Source of the DNA: Niabella insulamsoli
Lineage (GTDB): Bacteria > Bacteroidota > Bacteroidia > Chitinophagales > Chitinophagaceae
Assembly (NCBI RefSeq): GCF_039652435.2
Contig: NZ_CP190246.1
Span: 3,720,001-3,784,000, forward strand
Reading direction: 5' to 3'
DNA: 64,000 bases
Part shown: one piece after another, positions 34,101-40,614 of the stretch
How positions within the stretch are numbered: the stretch's first letter is position 1
Layout of the letters: each line of letters begins with the position of its first letter
Position numbers and translations under genes: made by a program
The notes under the pieces: model-generated
Databases searched by the model: none
Told to the model about the DNA's origin: nothing
Seen by the model: the letters and a program-made list of their open reading frames with translations, nothing else

Positions 34101-34730
34101 TTATTGCGCCGCAGGTGCAGCAGGCGCTGTACCCTGCGAAGCGTTAATCAGATCTTTCTCCGTATCAAACGGATCAATCAAAGCGTAACGAGCGACCTTG
34201 TTAATCGTCATTTCATCTAACAAATCAATAACGTTTTTGTAGTTCGCATCTTCGGTTGGCTTGATCAACACAAAGAAGTCTTTCTGACGGCAATCTGCCG
34301 GATCTTTTCCATCCTGAATTGCCTTCGACTCACAAGCGGCATCTTTTACATAAGCTGCTTCTACTTGTCTTTTTTTCTTTATGATGGCTTCTCTGACGTC
34401 TTTAAAGTTGGTAGACTGAAAATTGCTGCCATCCGGCGCCAACTCTCCTTCGTAGTAAAAGAGGTTGTTGTCTTTACCTACCATAATGGTAAGAGCGCCC
34501 GATTGCTTCACTTTCGTTTGGTCTTCCTCATTTTTATTATCCTTCGGCATGTTGAGGTCCATGGTAGTTGGAGAGCTCATAGTCGCCGTGAAAATAAAGA
34601 ATGTGATCAGCAGAAAACCCAAATCCACCATCGGTGTCATGTCAACACGCGTACTTAGCTTTTTGGCTTTCTTTACGCCGCGGCCTTTTTTATGACCACC
34701 GCCGTCGCCGCCGGTATCTAAACTTGCCAT
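34101..34730 (-). CDS. exbD: Biopolymer transport protein ExbD (second copy)
   Basis: This 209-residue ExbD has a basic cytoplasmic N-tail, then RVDMTPMVDLGFLLITFFIFTA, where Asp36 in the membrane helix is the conserved proton-carrying residue. The periplasmic part is longer than in E. coli ExbD (141 aa), with an extra loop around 100-150 containing two Cys (ACESK, DCRQK) that could form a disulfide. It ends in an Ala/Pro tail. It lies 27 nt after the first exbD and 66 nt before tonB. Confidence 0.93.
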   Translation of the reverse strand: MASLDTGGDGGGHKKGRGVKKAKKLSTRVDMTPMVDLGFLLITFFIFTATMSSPTTMDLNMPKDNKNEEDQTKVKQSGALTIMVGKDNNLFYYEGELAPDGSNFQSTNFKDVREAIIKKKRQVEAAYVKDAACESKAIQDGKDPADCRQKDFFVLIKPTEDANYKNVIDLLDEMTINKVARYALIDPFDTEKDLINASQGTAPAAPAAQ

Positions 34731-34757
34731 AACTAAAAATTAGGTTTAAATTAAAAA

Positions 34758-35405
34758 TTACTGGTTTCTTTCTCTCCACAACTCGGTTCCTTCAGGCGCA
34801 CCTTCAGGCATCGTAACGAGATTGTACTTCTGCTCATCGTTGCGTTTCAATGCATCAATGACCGCTTCAAACGCGGGATATTTCGATACATTGTCCCCTT
34901 TGATCAGGTATTTAAGCGGCTTACCCGCAAAAACCGTACGTGTGGCGGCAATCCAATAATACAACTCATTATTAGCTGAGTCTTTTACCGGGATGCCTTC
35001 CTGCGCATATTTCTTCTTCTCATCATTTGGCATGGCTAAAAAAGCTCCCAGCTTATTGAATGGTACACCGATCATATCTCCGGGAAAATAATTAGCCGCC
35101 TGGGCATCCGTTACCGGAATATTCCTGGCCTGAGCCGCGCCTTTGATAATGTCAATGGCTGCTTGTTTGTCATTCTGAGTCATGATGGAGAAATAAACCT
35201 TGTCATCTTTGTCAATGCTTATCATTACCGCATCATTCTCTGGCAATTTTTGAGAAGAAACTGAATTGGGTGTTACGATGGGAACTGCCTCATCTGGCTT
35301 GAACTTCGTAGCCATGATAAAGAACGACAGAATCAGGAACGCAACGTCCACGAAGGGCGTCATGTCCGTATCGGTCGACTTTCTTGCTATTTGAACTTTA
35401 GGCAT
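34758..35405 (-). CDS. exbD: Biopolymer transport protein ExbD (first copy)
   Basis: This 215-residue ExbD starts MPKVQIARKSTDTDMTPFVDVAFLIL, with Asp20 as the proton-carrying residue, followed by the helix end and a periplasmic domain with a large insertion around 95-165. It is clearly different from the second copy, so the two probably form a heteromeric stator rather than being a recent duplication. It lies between exbB and the second exbD. Confidence 0.93.
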   Translation of the reverse strand: MPKVQIARKSTDTDMTPFVDVAFLILSFFIMATKFKPDEAVPIVTPNSVSSQKLPENDAVMISIDKDDKVYFSIMTQNDKQAAIDIIKGAAQARNIPVTDAQAANYFPGDMIGVPFNKLGAFLAMPNDEKKKYAQEGIPVKDSANNELYYWIAATRTVFAGKPLKYLIKGDNVSKYPAFEAVIDALKRNDEQKYNLVTMPEGAPEGTELWRERNQ

Positions 35406-35474
35406 TTTTTAAAATTTTGATATATGACGAATTAATTCGGATTTTCCATAAACTTTATTCGCCTTCCCTGTTAC

Positions 35475-36332
35475 TTATTTATACAGAGAAGCGAAAGATT
35501 GAGTTAATGTAAATCCTGATTCATCAATACCATAAGTAATGCTGTCAATTCTTGTAGTAAGCATGTTGTAGAAAATCAACGCTAAAGCTGAAGTACCGAT
35601 ACCCAAAGCCGTGTTGTAAAGGGCCTCAGAAATACCTACCGCAAGAGCTGAAGAATCTCCACCGCCTCCGCTGCTACCAAGTGCTGCGAACGAACGAATC
35701 ATACCCATTACCGTACCCAACAGGGCGATAAGCGTTGCACCCGAAACGATGGTAGAAAGGAATACCAGATTTTTTTGAAGCATAGGCAGCTCAAGCGCTG
35801 TAGCTTCTTCTACCTCTTTTTGAATAGCAGCCACTTTCTGCTCTGTTTCGAGCCCTGGCTCAGTGATCATTTCTTTGTAACGGCGCAAACCTGCTTTCAT
35901 TACATTACCAACAGATCCTTTTTGTTTGTCGCACTCCGCGATTGCCGCATCTACATTTTTATTTGCAAGATGATACTGCACTTTGCGAACGAAATTGTTG
36001 ATGTTACCTTTTCCAAGAGCTTTACCAATCGTCAAAAATCTTTCTATAGCAAACACGATTGTCATAAATAATGTACCGATCAAAAGAGGTACGATGATAC
36101 CACCTTCATAAATCGCATTGAACGCTCCTTTTGGACCTTTGTGATGCGGCCAAAATCCACCCGCCTCATCAGGGATGTCAAAGCCTGCCGGATTACCCAT
36201 TCCGAACCTCCAAACACAATAACCCAAAATAATACATAAAAGTGGGGCAAGCCACGAGATAGCGTTACCGCTCTTTTTGGGTTGCACAGATGTTGTTGCT
36301 GCCGCTACCGGCTTCGCTTGATTTTCAGCCAT
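35475..36332 (-). CDS. exbB: MotA/TolQ/ExbB proton channel family protein
   Basis: This 285-residue protein begins the TonB-motor operon. It has an extra N-terminal membrane helix (about 25-42), then the ExbB core helices (about 77-97; 190-215, LVFLSTIVSGATLIALLGTVMGMI; 235-265, AVGISEALYNTALGIGTSALALIFYN). The conserved Thr/Gly-rich pore helices are intact. Together with the two ExbD proteins it converts proton flow to TonB movement. The N-terminal segment with FWPHHKGPKG is typical of the longer Bacteroidota form. Confidence 0.93.
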   Translation of the reverse strand: MAENQAKPVAAATTSVQPKKSGNAISWLAPLLCIILGYCVWRFGMGNPAGFDIPDEAGGFWPHHKGPKGAFNAIYEGGIIVPLLIGTLFMTIVFAIERFLTIGKALGKGNINNFVRKVQYHLANKNVDAAIAECDKQKGSVGNVMKAGLRRYKEMITEPGLETEQKVAAIQKEVEEATALELPMLQKNLVFLSTIVSGATLIALLGTVMGMIRSFAALGSSGGGGDSSALAVGISEALYNTALGIGTSALALIFYNMLTTRIDSITYGIDESGFTLTQSFASLYK

Positions 36333-36664
36333 GATCTTAGTTTTTTTAGTTTTTTAAATATTAAAGCTTATGAAATAGATTACAATTCTAACAAAAAAAA
36401 ATTTATAACAAAATTTTTCGCCGTTATTTTTTTCTCATTTTAGCAGCGCCTGCTTTTCGTTCATTCCTCCAATTTGCGCCGGACAAGCCGCCGTTTTAAA
36501 ACTTATAAATCAGGTTTTGATCGCAGATGATGTTTTTCAATTTGCATGAATGTAAGAAACTTATTGCGAATCCGATTCCATTCGCCCGAATTTATTTGAA
36601 ACAAATTAACCAATACTTTTGTATTACAACCAGATATTTTAATTAATCAAAAAAAATAAAAAAC
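36333..36664. other. Divergent intergenic region exbB / tpx
   Basis: These 332 AT-rich bases contain the tpx promoter candidate: TTTG 36595-36598, a 15-nt spacer and TACTTTTG 36614-36621. I could not place the exbB promoter with confidence among the T-runs at 36380-36440. No gene is seen. Confidence 0.5.
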
Positions 36665-37162
36665 ATGGCGGACATTACTTTGAAAGGAAATAAGATACAT
36701 ACGTCGGGCCAACTGCCCGAGCAGGGAAGCGCACTGAAAGATTTTACGTTGGTGAAAGACGACCTTAGTGAAAAGAGCCTTGCGGATTATAAAGGACGCC
36801 GGATTGTGCTGAATATTTTTCCCAGCGTCGATACAGGCGTTTGCGCTGCGTCGGTTAGGAAGTTTAACCAGGAAGCCAGCGCTTTGGAAAACACCGTGGT
36901 GATCAACGTGTCGAAAGATTTACCATTTGCACTAAAGCGTTTCTGCGCCGCCGAAGGCCTTACCAACGTGGAAACCTTATCAGATTTCCGCGGCAGCTTT
37001 GGCGCCGATTATGGCGTAACGATCGAAGCTTCGGGAATGAAGGGTTTGCTGAGCCGGGCGGTTATAGTTGCCGACGAAAACGGAAAAGTTGTGTACACGG
37101 AACAGGTGCCTGAGATTACACAAGAGCCCAATTATGAAGCGGCCCTTGCTGCGCTGAAATAA
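36665..37162 (+). CDS. tpx: Thiol peroxidase (atypical 2-Cys peroxiredoxin)
   Basis: This 165-residue protein reduces hydrogen peroxide and organic peroxides using thioredoxin. The peroxidatic Cys60 lies in FPSVDTGVCAASVRKFN and the resolving Cys94 in RFCAAEGL, 34 residues apart as in Tpx. ETLSDFRGSFGADYGV and RAVIVADENGKVVYTE are also typical. It is a single gene with its own promoter and terminator. Confidence 0.97.
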   Translation: MADITLKGNKIHTSGQLPEQGSALKDFTLVKDDLSEKSLADYKGRRIVLNIFPSVDTGVCAASVRKFNQEASALENTVVINVSKDLPFALKRFCAAEGLTNVETLSDFRGSFGADYGVTIEASGMKGLLSRAVIVADENGKVVYTEQVPEITQEPNYEAALAALK

Positions 37163-37191
37163 TTTGAAAACGAACTAAAAGTGAAATAGAA

Positions 37192-37221
37192 AACCCGGCG
37201 CGTAAAGTTGCCGGTTTTTTT
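37192..37221 (+). terminator. Intrinsic terminator after tpx
   Basis: CCGGC (37195-37199) / GCCGG (37210-37214), extended by A-T pairs with a bulge, is followed by T7. Confidence 0.7.
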
Positions 37222-37271
37222 GTGTGATTAATATAACACCTCCCGGAAAAGGGTTGTGAGCTCGGTCGGCT

Positions 37272-37359
37272 GCGGCAAGCAGTTGATTTTATTTGTGGCC
37301 TCGCCCAGAATCCCCGTCCGACTGGTCATCCGGGCGGGGAACCGGGATCTGGAGCTTCG
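37272..37359 (-). pseudogene. Degenerate partial copy of tRNA-Arg (3' part) with a 26-nt insertion in the T-loop
   Basis: Positions 37272-37312 match 37399-37439 (end of the tRNA gene plus 3' flank) at 39 of 41 bases. Then 26 nt (37313-37338) are inserted, and 37339-37359 match the next 21 tRNA bases with one change. The insertion falls between TTC and GATT of the T-loop and can itself form a hairpin (CCCGTCCG with CGGGCGGG, one G-T pair). There is no matching 5' acceptor half, so this cannot fold as a whole tRNA. Such 3'-end copies next to a tRNA are typical relics of site-specific integration, or of tandem duplication followed by decay. Confidence 0.8.
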
Positions 37360-37419
37360 CAAGCGCTCATATTACTTTGATAATTTCGCTGGAAATCGGC
37401 GGCAAGCAGTTGTTTTTAT

Positions 37420-37494
37420 TGGTGGCCTCGCCCAGAATCGAACTGGGATCTGGAGCTTCGGAAACTCTTATACTATCCATTGTACTACGAGGCC
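37420..37494 (-). tRNA. tRNA-Arg, anticodon CCG
   Basis: Read on the minus strand the 75-nt gene has acceptor GGCCTCG / CGAGGCC, D-stem GTAC / GTAT, anticodon loop TTCCGAA (anticodon CCG, reading CGG), T-arm CCCAG-TTCGATT-CTGGG and an encoded 3' ACCA. The first anticodon-stem pair (A27-C43) is unpaired; the other four are good. A TAATTTTG -7 box (37518-37511) lies just upstream in the right orientation. Confidence 0.93.
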
Positions 37495-37510
37495 CTTGTT
37501 TCGCGGGTGG

Positions 37511-37518
37511 CAAAATTA
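37511..37518 (-). promoter_or_regulatory. -7 element of tRNA-Arg
   Basis: TAATTTTG on the minus strand matches TAnnTTTG exactly and would start transcription about 14 nt before the mature tRNA. Confidence 0.5.
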
Positions 37519-37540
37519 GGTTAAAAGATCTAAATGACCT

Positions 37541-37556
37541 GACTATAGTTATAGTC
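37541..37556. repeat. Short palindrome GACTATAGTTATAGTC
   Basis: Two 7-bp arms (GACTATA / TATAGTC) are separated by 2 bp and followed by TTTT on the plus strand. It lies between the divergent tRNA gene and the histone-like gene. It could be an operator for either, or a small stem-loop. Confidence 0.55.
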
Positions 37557-37635
37557 TTTTAACAACCGGTTTATATGGTATGCTTTTTGGAACATTCAAA
37601 ATAATAATCATATCTACATCATTAAATTCTTCATC

Positions 37636-38436
37636 ATGGCAAAGTATTCAAAGGCGGCGTCGAAATCGGTGAAAACTGCGATGCGCAAAATGAAAAAAGG
37701 CAAATTAACTTCCGGAAACTCCAATAAAAAGGTCACTTCCAAAAAACAGGCAGTGGCCATCGGTTTATCTGAAGCGCGGGAAAAAGGCGCCAAAGTACCA
37801 GCTAAAAAAGCGGCGCCTAAAAAGAAAGCTGCGCCGAAGAAAACAGCGGCAAAAAAGACCGCGGCAAAGAAAACGGCCCCGAAAAAGTCGGCCGCTAAAT
37901 CAACCGCGAAAAAAACTGCTGCGAAAAAAACTGCTGCGAAAAAAGCGCCCGCTAAAAAGGCTGCCGCTAAGAAAACTGCTCCCAAAAAAGCCGCAGCAAA
38001 GAAGGCCGCAGCAAAGAAAAGCGCTCCCAAAAAAGCCGCAGCTAAATCAGCCCCTAAGAAAAAAAGTGCTGCAAAGAAGAGCGCTCCCGCGAAGAAAAAA
38101 TCCGGATCAAAGAAACCAACCGCATCCAAAAAAACGGCCTCTACTTCAAAAGCAAAGATGCCCGGAGAAACCTCCGATACAGGAGAATTTCAAGACAGAG
38201 ATAGCAACACGCAGTCTGACACTGCCATCACGAACAATGATATTAATAACGATATAACTCCTGAAGCGCAGGAAGATGTGGCAGTTTTCTCGGGGAGCCG
38301 GCCCGAGCAGCGTTGGATGCCGGAAGATTTGAAGGCCACGCCACATGACCCTTTCCACGGTAATACCAATCCTTCGAAGGCCAAAACATCAGTGAAGCCA
38401 TCAGGGAAAAAGCCACTTTGGGACTCGCGAAAATAA
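37636..38436 (+). CDS. Lys/Ala-rich histone H1-like protein with an N-terminal DUF6496-like segment
   Basis: This 266-residue protein has three parts. Residues 1-55 (KSVKTAMRKMKKGKLTSG, KQAVAIGLSEAREKGAKVP) match the short segment I know as DUF6496. Residues 56-170 are repeats of the type AAKK, APKK and TAKK, as in H1-like and HU-tail proteins of bacteria. Residues 171-266 are acidic to neutral and probably disordered, ending FHGNTNPS and GKKPLWDSRK. It likely binds DNA or RNA through the basic repeats. The repeats make length variation between strains likely. A terminator follows. Confidence 0.85.
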   Translation: MAKYSKAASKSVKTAMRKMKKGKLTSGNSNKKVTSKKQAVAIGLSEAREKGAKVPAKKAAPKKKAAPKKTAAKKTAAKKTAPKKSAAKSTAKKTAAKKTAAKKAPAKKAAAKKTAPKKAAAKKAAAKKSAPKKAAAKSAPKKKSAAKKSAPAKKKSGSKKPTASKKTASTSKAKMPGETSDTGEFQDRDSNTQSDTAITNNDINNDITPEAQEDVAVFSGSRPEQRWMPEDLKATPHDPFHGNTNPSKAKTSVKPSGKKPLWDSRK

Positions 38437-38470
38437 ACTACAGTAAAACAATTCTTGTTTCTATATAAGC

Positions 38471-38499
38471 AATCCCGGAGGCAACACTTCGGGATTTTT
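38471..38499 (+). terminator. Intrinsic terminator after the histone-like gene
   Basis: AATCCCG / CGGGATT form a 7-bp stem with a 12-nt loop followed by T, 34 nt after the stop codon. It also lies against the 3' end of the convergent CLC gene. Confidence 0.8.
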
Positions 38500-38506
38500 G
38501 TTGGGC

Positions 38507-39811
38507 TTAAAGATCCTGAAAAATCTTTCCAGCATCTTTTGTAAACCGCTCATTTTTTACCTCGCCGATCATTTGTCCCTGGTAAATACTATGATGCCCC
38601 GACATCAAATAGGCAATCACACAGGCCAATCCGACGTACACACCACATGCGGCGCCGAATAGTTCTATTCCCATTATCGTGCAGGCCAAGGGCGTATTGG
38701 TGGCGCCTGCAAAAACGGCAACGAACCCCATCCCCGCCAGCAAGGCCGTAGGCAATGGAAGCAGCCAGGACAGTGCGCTACCCAGCGTAGCCCCGATAAA
38801 AAACAACGGCGTTACTTCCCCGCCTTTAAATCCTGCCGACAAAGTAATTACCGTAAAAGCTATCTTCAATAAAAACACGTCTGCTGTTAGCTGCTGATCA
38901 AAGGCTTTGAGAATACCCGGGATACCAAGCCCTAAATATTCATTCGTGCCGAGGAGATATGTCAACGCGATAATGATAACGCCGCCAACCACCGGCCTTA
39001 ACGGCGCAGATGAAATTACTGATTTAAAAAAACCTGTCAGGCGATGCAACAGCTGGCTAAACAGCGCCGCACAACATCCAAAACAAACGCCGGCCACGGC
39101 TATATAAAAAATGGCAGATGGCGACACAGCAGGCACCAATGGAATGTGATAGTGTGTATGGCCAACCTGCCACCATCTGGTAACGAGGTCGGCAACAATT
39201 GCGGCCGCAAACGCAGGAAGAATGGCGTTGTAGCGCAAGCGCCCGATAAAGAAAACCTCCAGTCCGAAGATAGCGCCCGCCAGCGGCGTTCCAAACACGG
39301 AACCAAATCCTGCCGCCACAGCAGCAATGAGCAACACACTTCTATCTTCCGGCTTCAGGCGAAAAGGCTTTGCAAACTGATCAGCGACAGCGCCCGCCAT
39401 TTGTATTGCCGTGCCCTCCCGGCCTGCCGACCCTCCGAAGAGATGTGTCAGGATCGTTCCGCAATACACAAAAACACCCATTTTCAATGGTATTTTCGCA
39501 TCCGGACGCCTGATATTTTTTAGCAATAGATTATTTCCTCCTTCCACATCTTTTCCAAAGCGATGATAACTCCAGCCGATCAGCCAACCTGCCAAAGGCA
39601 GCAACCAAAGGATCCATGTATGCTCACTTCGGAACGAGGTCGCCCAGTTAAGGGAGGCCAAAAAGCCGGCTGATGCCGATCCGATAAAAACGCCGATCAG
39701 GCTACACAGCAGCAGCCATTTCCCCAAGTAAGGAAGCCCCGGATATTTATTGAAAAAACGAGAGATGGTTTGGATAAAATGGGGAGCAGATGACGGGACG
39801 CGCTTAGACAT
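38507..39811 (-). CDS. CLC-type fluoride/proton antiporter (CLC-F)
   Basis: This 434-residue CLC membrane protein lacks the chloride-filter motif GSGIP: the equivalent position reads GGNNLLL (91-97). The GREGP motif reads GREGT (130-134), with Glu132 as the gating glutamate. These are the changes I associate with the CLC-F subfamily, which expels fluoride. The assignment is strongly supported by a fluoride riboswitch directly upstream. It should protect enzymes such as enolase and pyrophosphatase from cytoplasmic fluoride. It has about ten hydrophobic segments and a short basic N-tail. A general chloride channel annotation would probably be wrong here. Confidence 0.9.
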   Translation of the reverse strand: MSKRVPSSAPHFIQTISRFFNKYPGLPYLGKWLLLCSLIGVFIGSASAGFLASLNWATSFRSEHTWILWLLPLAGWLIGWSYHRFGKDVEGGNNLLLKNIRRPDAKIPLKMGVFVYCGTILTHLFGGSAGREGTAIQMAGAVADQFAKPFRLKPEDRSVLLIAAVAAGFGSVFGTPLAGAIFGLEVFFIGRLRYNAILPAFAAAIVADLVTRWWQVGHTHYHIPLVPAVSPSAIFYIAVAGVCFGCCAALFSQLLHRLTGFFKSVISSAPLRPVVGGVIIIALTYLLGTNEYLGLGIPGILKAFDQQLTADVFLLKIAFTVITLSAGFKGGEVTPLFFIGATLGSALSWLLPLPTALLAGMGFVAVFAGATNTPLACTIMGIELFGAACGVYVGLACVIAYLMSGHHSIYQGQMIGEVKNERFTKDAGKIFQDL

Positions 39812-39848
39812 AATTCTCCTGATTAAAATTTTTATTTTATTAATCAGG
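39812..39848 (-). promoter_or_regulatory. Expression platform of the fluoride riboswitch (ribosome-site hairpin)
   Basis: On the minus strand CCTGATTA (39848-39841) is perfectly complementary to TAATCAGG (39825-39818). The second arm overlaps AGGAG (39820-39816), an SD-like site 4 nt before ATG 39811. CCT of the first arm is also the 3' end of the aptamer (GCCT), so ligand binding would free the SD site. Confidence 0.65.
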
Positions 39849-39906
39849 CGTCATCAGCCTCGCCGGAGCGAAGGCGGTTGGGTAAGGAAGAACACCATTT
39901 CCTTTT
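39844..39906 (-). ncRNA. Fluoride riboswitch (crcB motif) aptamer
   Basis: Minus-strand elements in order: AAGGAAATGGTGTTCTTCCT (P1 with the ATGG loop), AACCGCC, a stem GCC(T)TCGC / GCGAGGC with loop TCCG, then GGCTGATGACGCCT. These match the conserved crcB-motif pieces, including CTGATGACGCCT, at the right spacing. A -7 box TACATTTG (39923-39916) lies just upstream, so the aptamer starts within about 10 nt of the transcript end. The regulated gene is the CLC-F antiporter. Confidence 0.9.
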
Positions 39907-39915
39907 TGTGTGCCA

Positions 39916-39923
39916 CAAATGTA
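39916..39923 (-). promoter_or_regulatory. -7 element of the riboswitch-clc transcript
   Basis: TACATTTG on the minus strand matches TAnnTTTG exactly. Confidence 0.55.
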
Positions 39924-39942
39924 TCGAATTATACATTAATAA

Positions 39943-40524
39943 TTAATGATCTAAAAGGCCGGCCGCATTGGCCGCAAATATTTTGACTGAAATAGCAAGA
40001 AGTATGACCCCAAAAAACTTCCGGATTGCCATTAGGCCGCTCGGCCCCAATAGCCGCGAAATGCCACTGAGCGATTTCAAAACCCCATAAATAAAAATGA
40101 GGTTTAAAATAATGGCAATCAAAATAGTTTGCACTTCGTAGTTCGCCTTTAAAGACATAATGGTCGTCAATGTTCCTGATCCCGCGATCAGCGGGAAGGC
40201 CAGCGGCACCAGCGTGGAAGCTTTTACATCGCCGTCCGATTTAAAAAACTCGATACCTAAAACCATTTCCAGTCCGAGAATAAAGATCACGATCGAGCCT
40301 GCCACGGCAAAGGATTTCACATCCAACCCTAAAATATTCAGGATCGGATCTCCCAAAAATAAAAACAGGATCATCAAAGCGCCGGCAATCAGCGTTACGC
40401 GCAATTCGCGAATGCCGCCCGCTTTGTTTTTAATGGAAATAAGAATGGGAACCGAGCCAATAATATCGATGATAGCAAAAAGCGTAAAGGCAACGGTTAA
40501 TATACCCTTGTAGCTAAAACTCAT
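39943..40524 (-). CDS. MarC family (UPF0056) integral membrane protein
   Basis: This 193-residue protein has six hydrophobic helices. The family features FAIIDIIGSVPILISI near the N-terminus, LVPLAFPLIAGSGTLTTIM in the middle and GLMAIRKFFGVILLAISV at the end are all present. MarC-family proteins have no firmly established transport activity, and the old link to multiple antibiotic resistance is doubtful. It is on the same strand as the neighbouring genes but separated from clc by the riboswitch promoter. Confidence 0.92.
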   Translation of the reverse strand: MSFSYKGILTVAFTLFAIIDIIGSVPILISIKNKAGGIRELRVTLIAGALMILFLFLGDPILNILGLDVKSFAVAGSIVIFILGLEMVLGIEFFKSDGDVKASTLVPLAFPLIAGSGTLTTIMSLKANYEVQTILIAIILNLIFIYGVLKSLSGISRLLGPSGLMAIRKFFGVILLAISVKIFAANAAGLLDH

Positions 40525-40614
40525 AGCACCCGCGGTTTTTAATTAAAAAGTGCTACGAATATATGCCATTGTTTTTTGCTATCCCGCAGGTTCTGAAAAT
40601 ATAAATACCCCCTG

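Noticed and set aside
37256..37562. Two open frames on the plus strand over the tRNA region
   Set aside because: They run antisense through tRNA-Arg and its broken copy; the repeated peptide stretches reflect the DNA duplication, not a protein.
37614..38129. Hydrophobic Phe/Ala-rich open frame on the minus strand
   Set aside because: Antisense shadow of the AAKK repeats in the histone-like gene.
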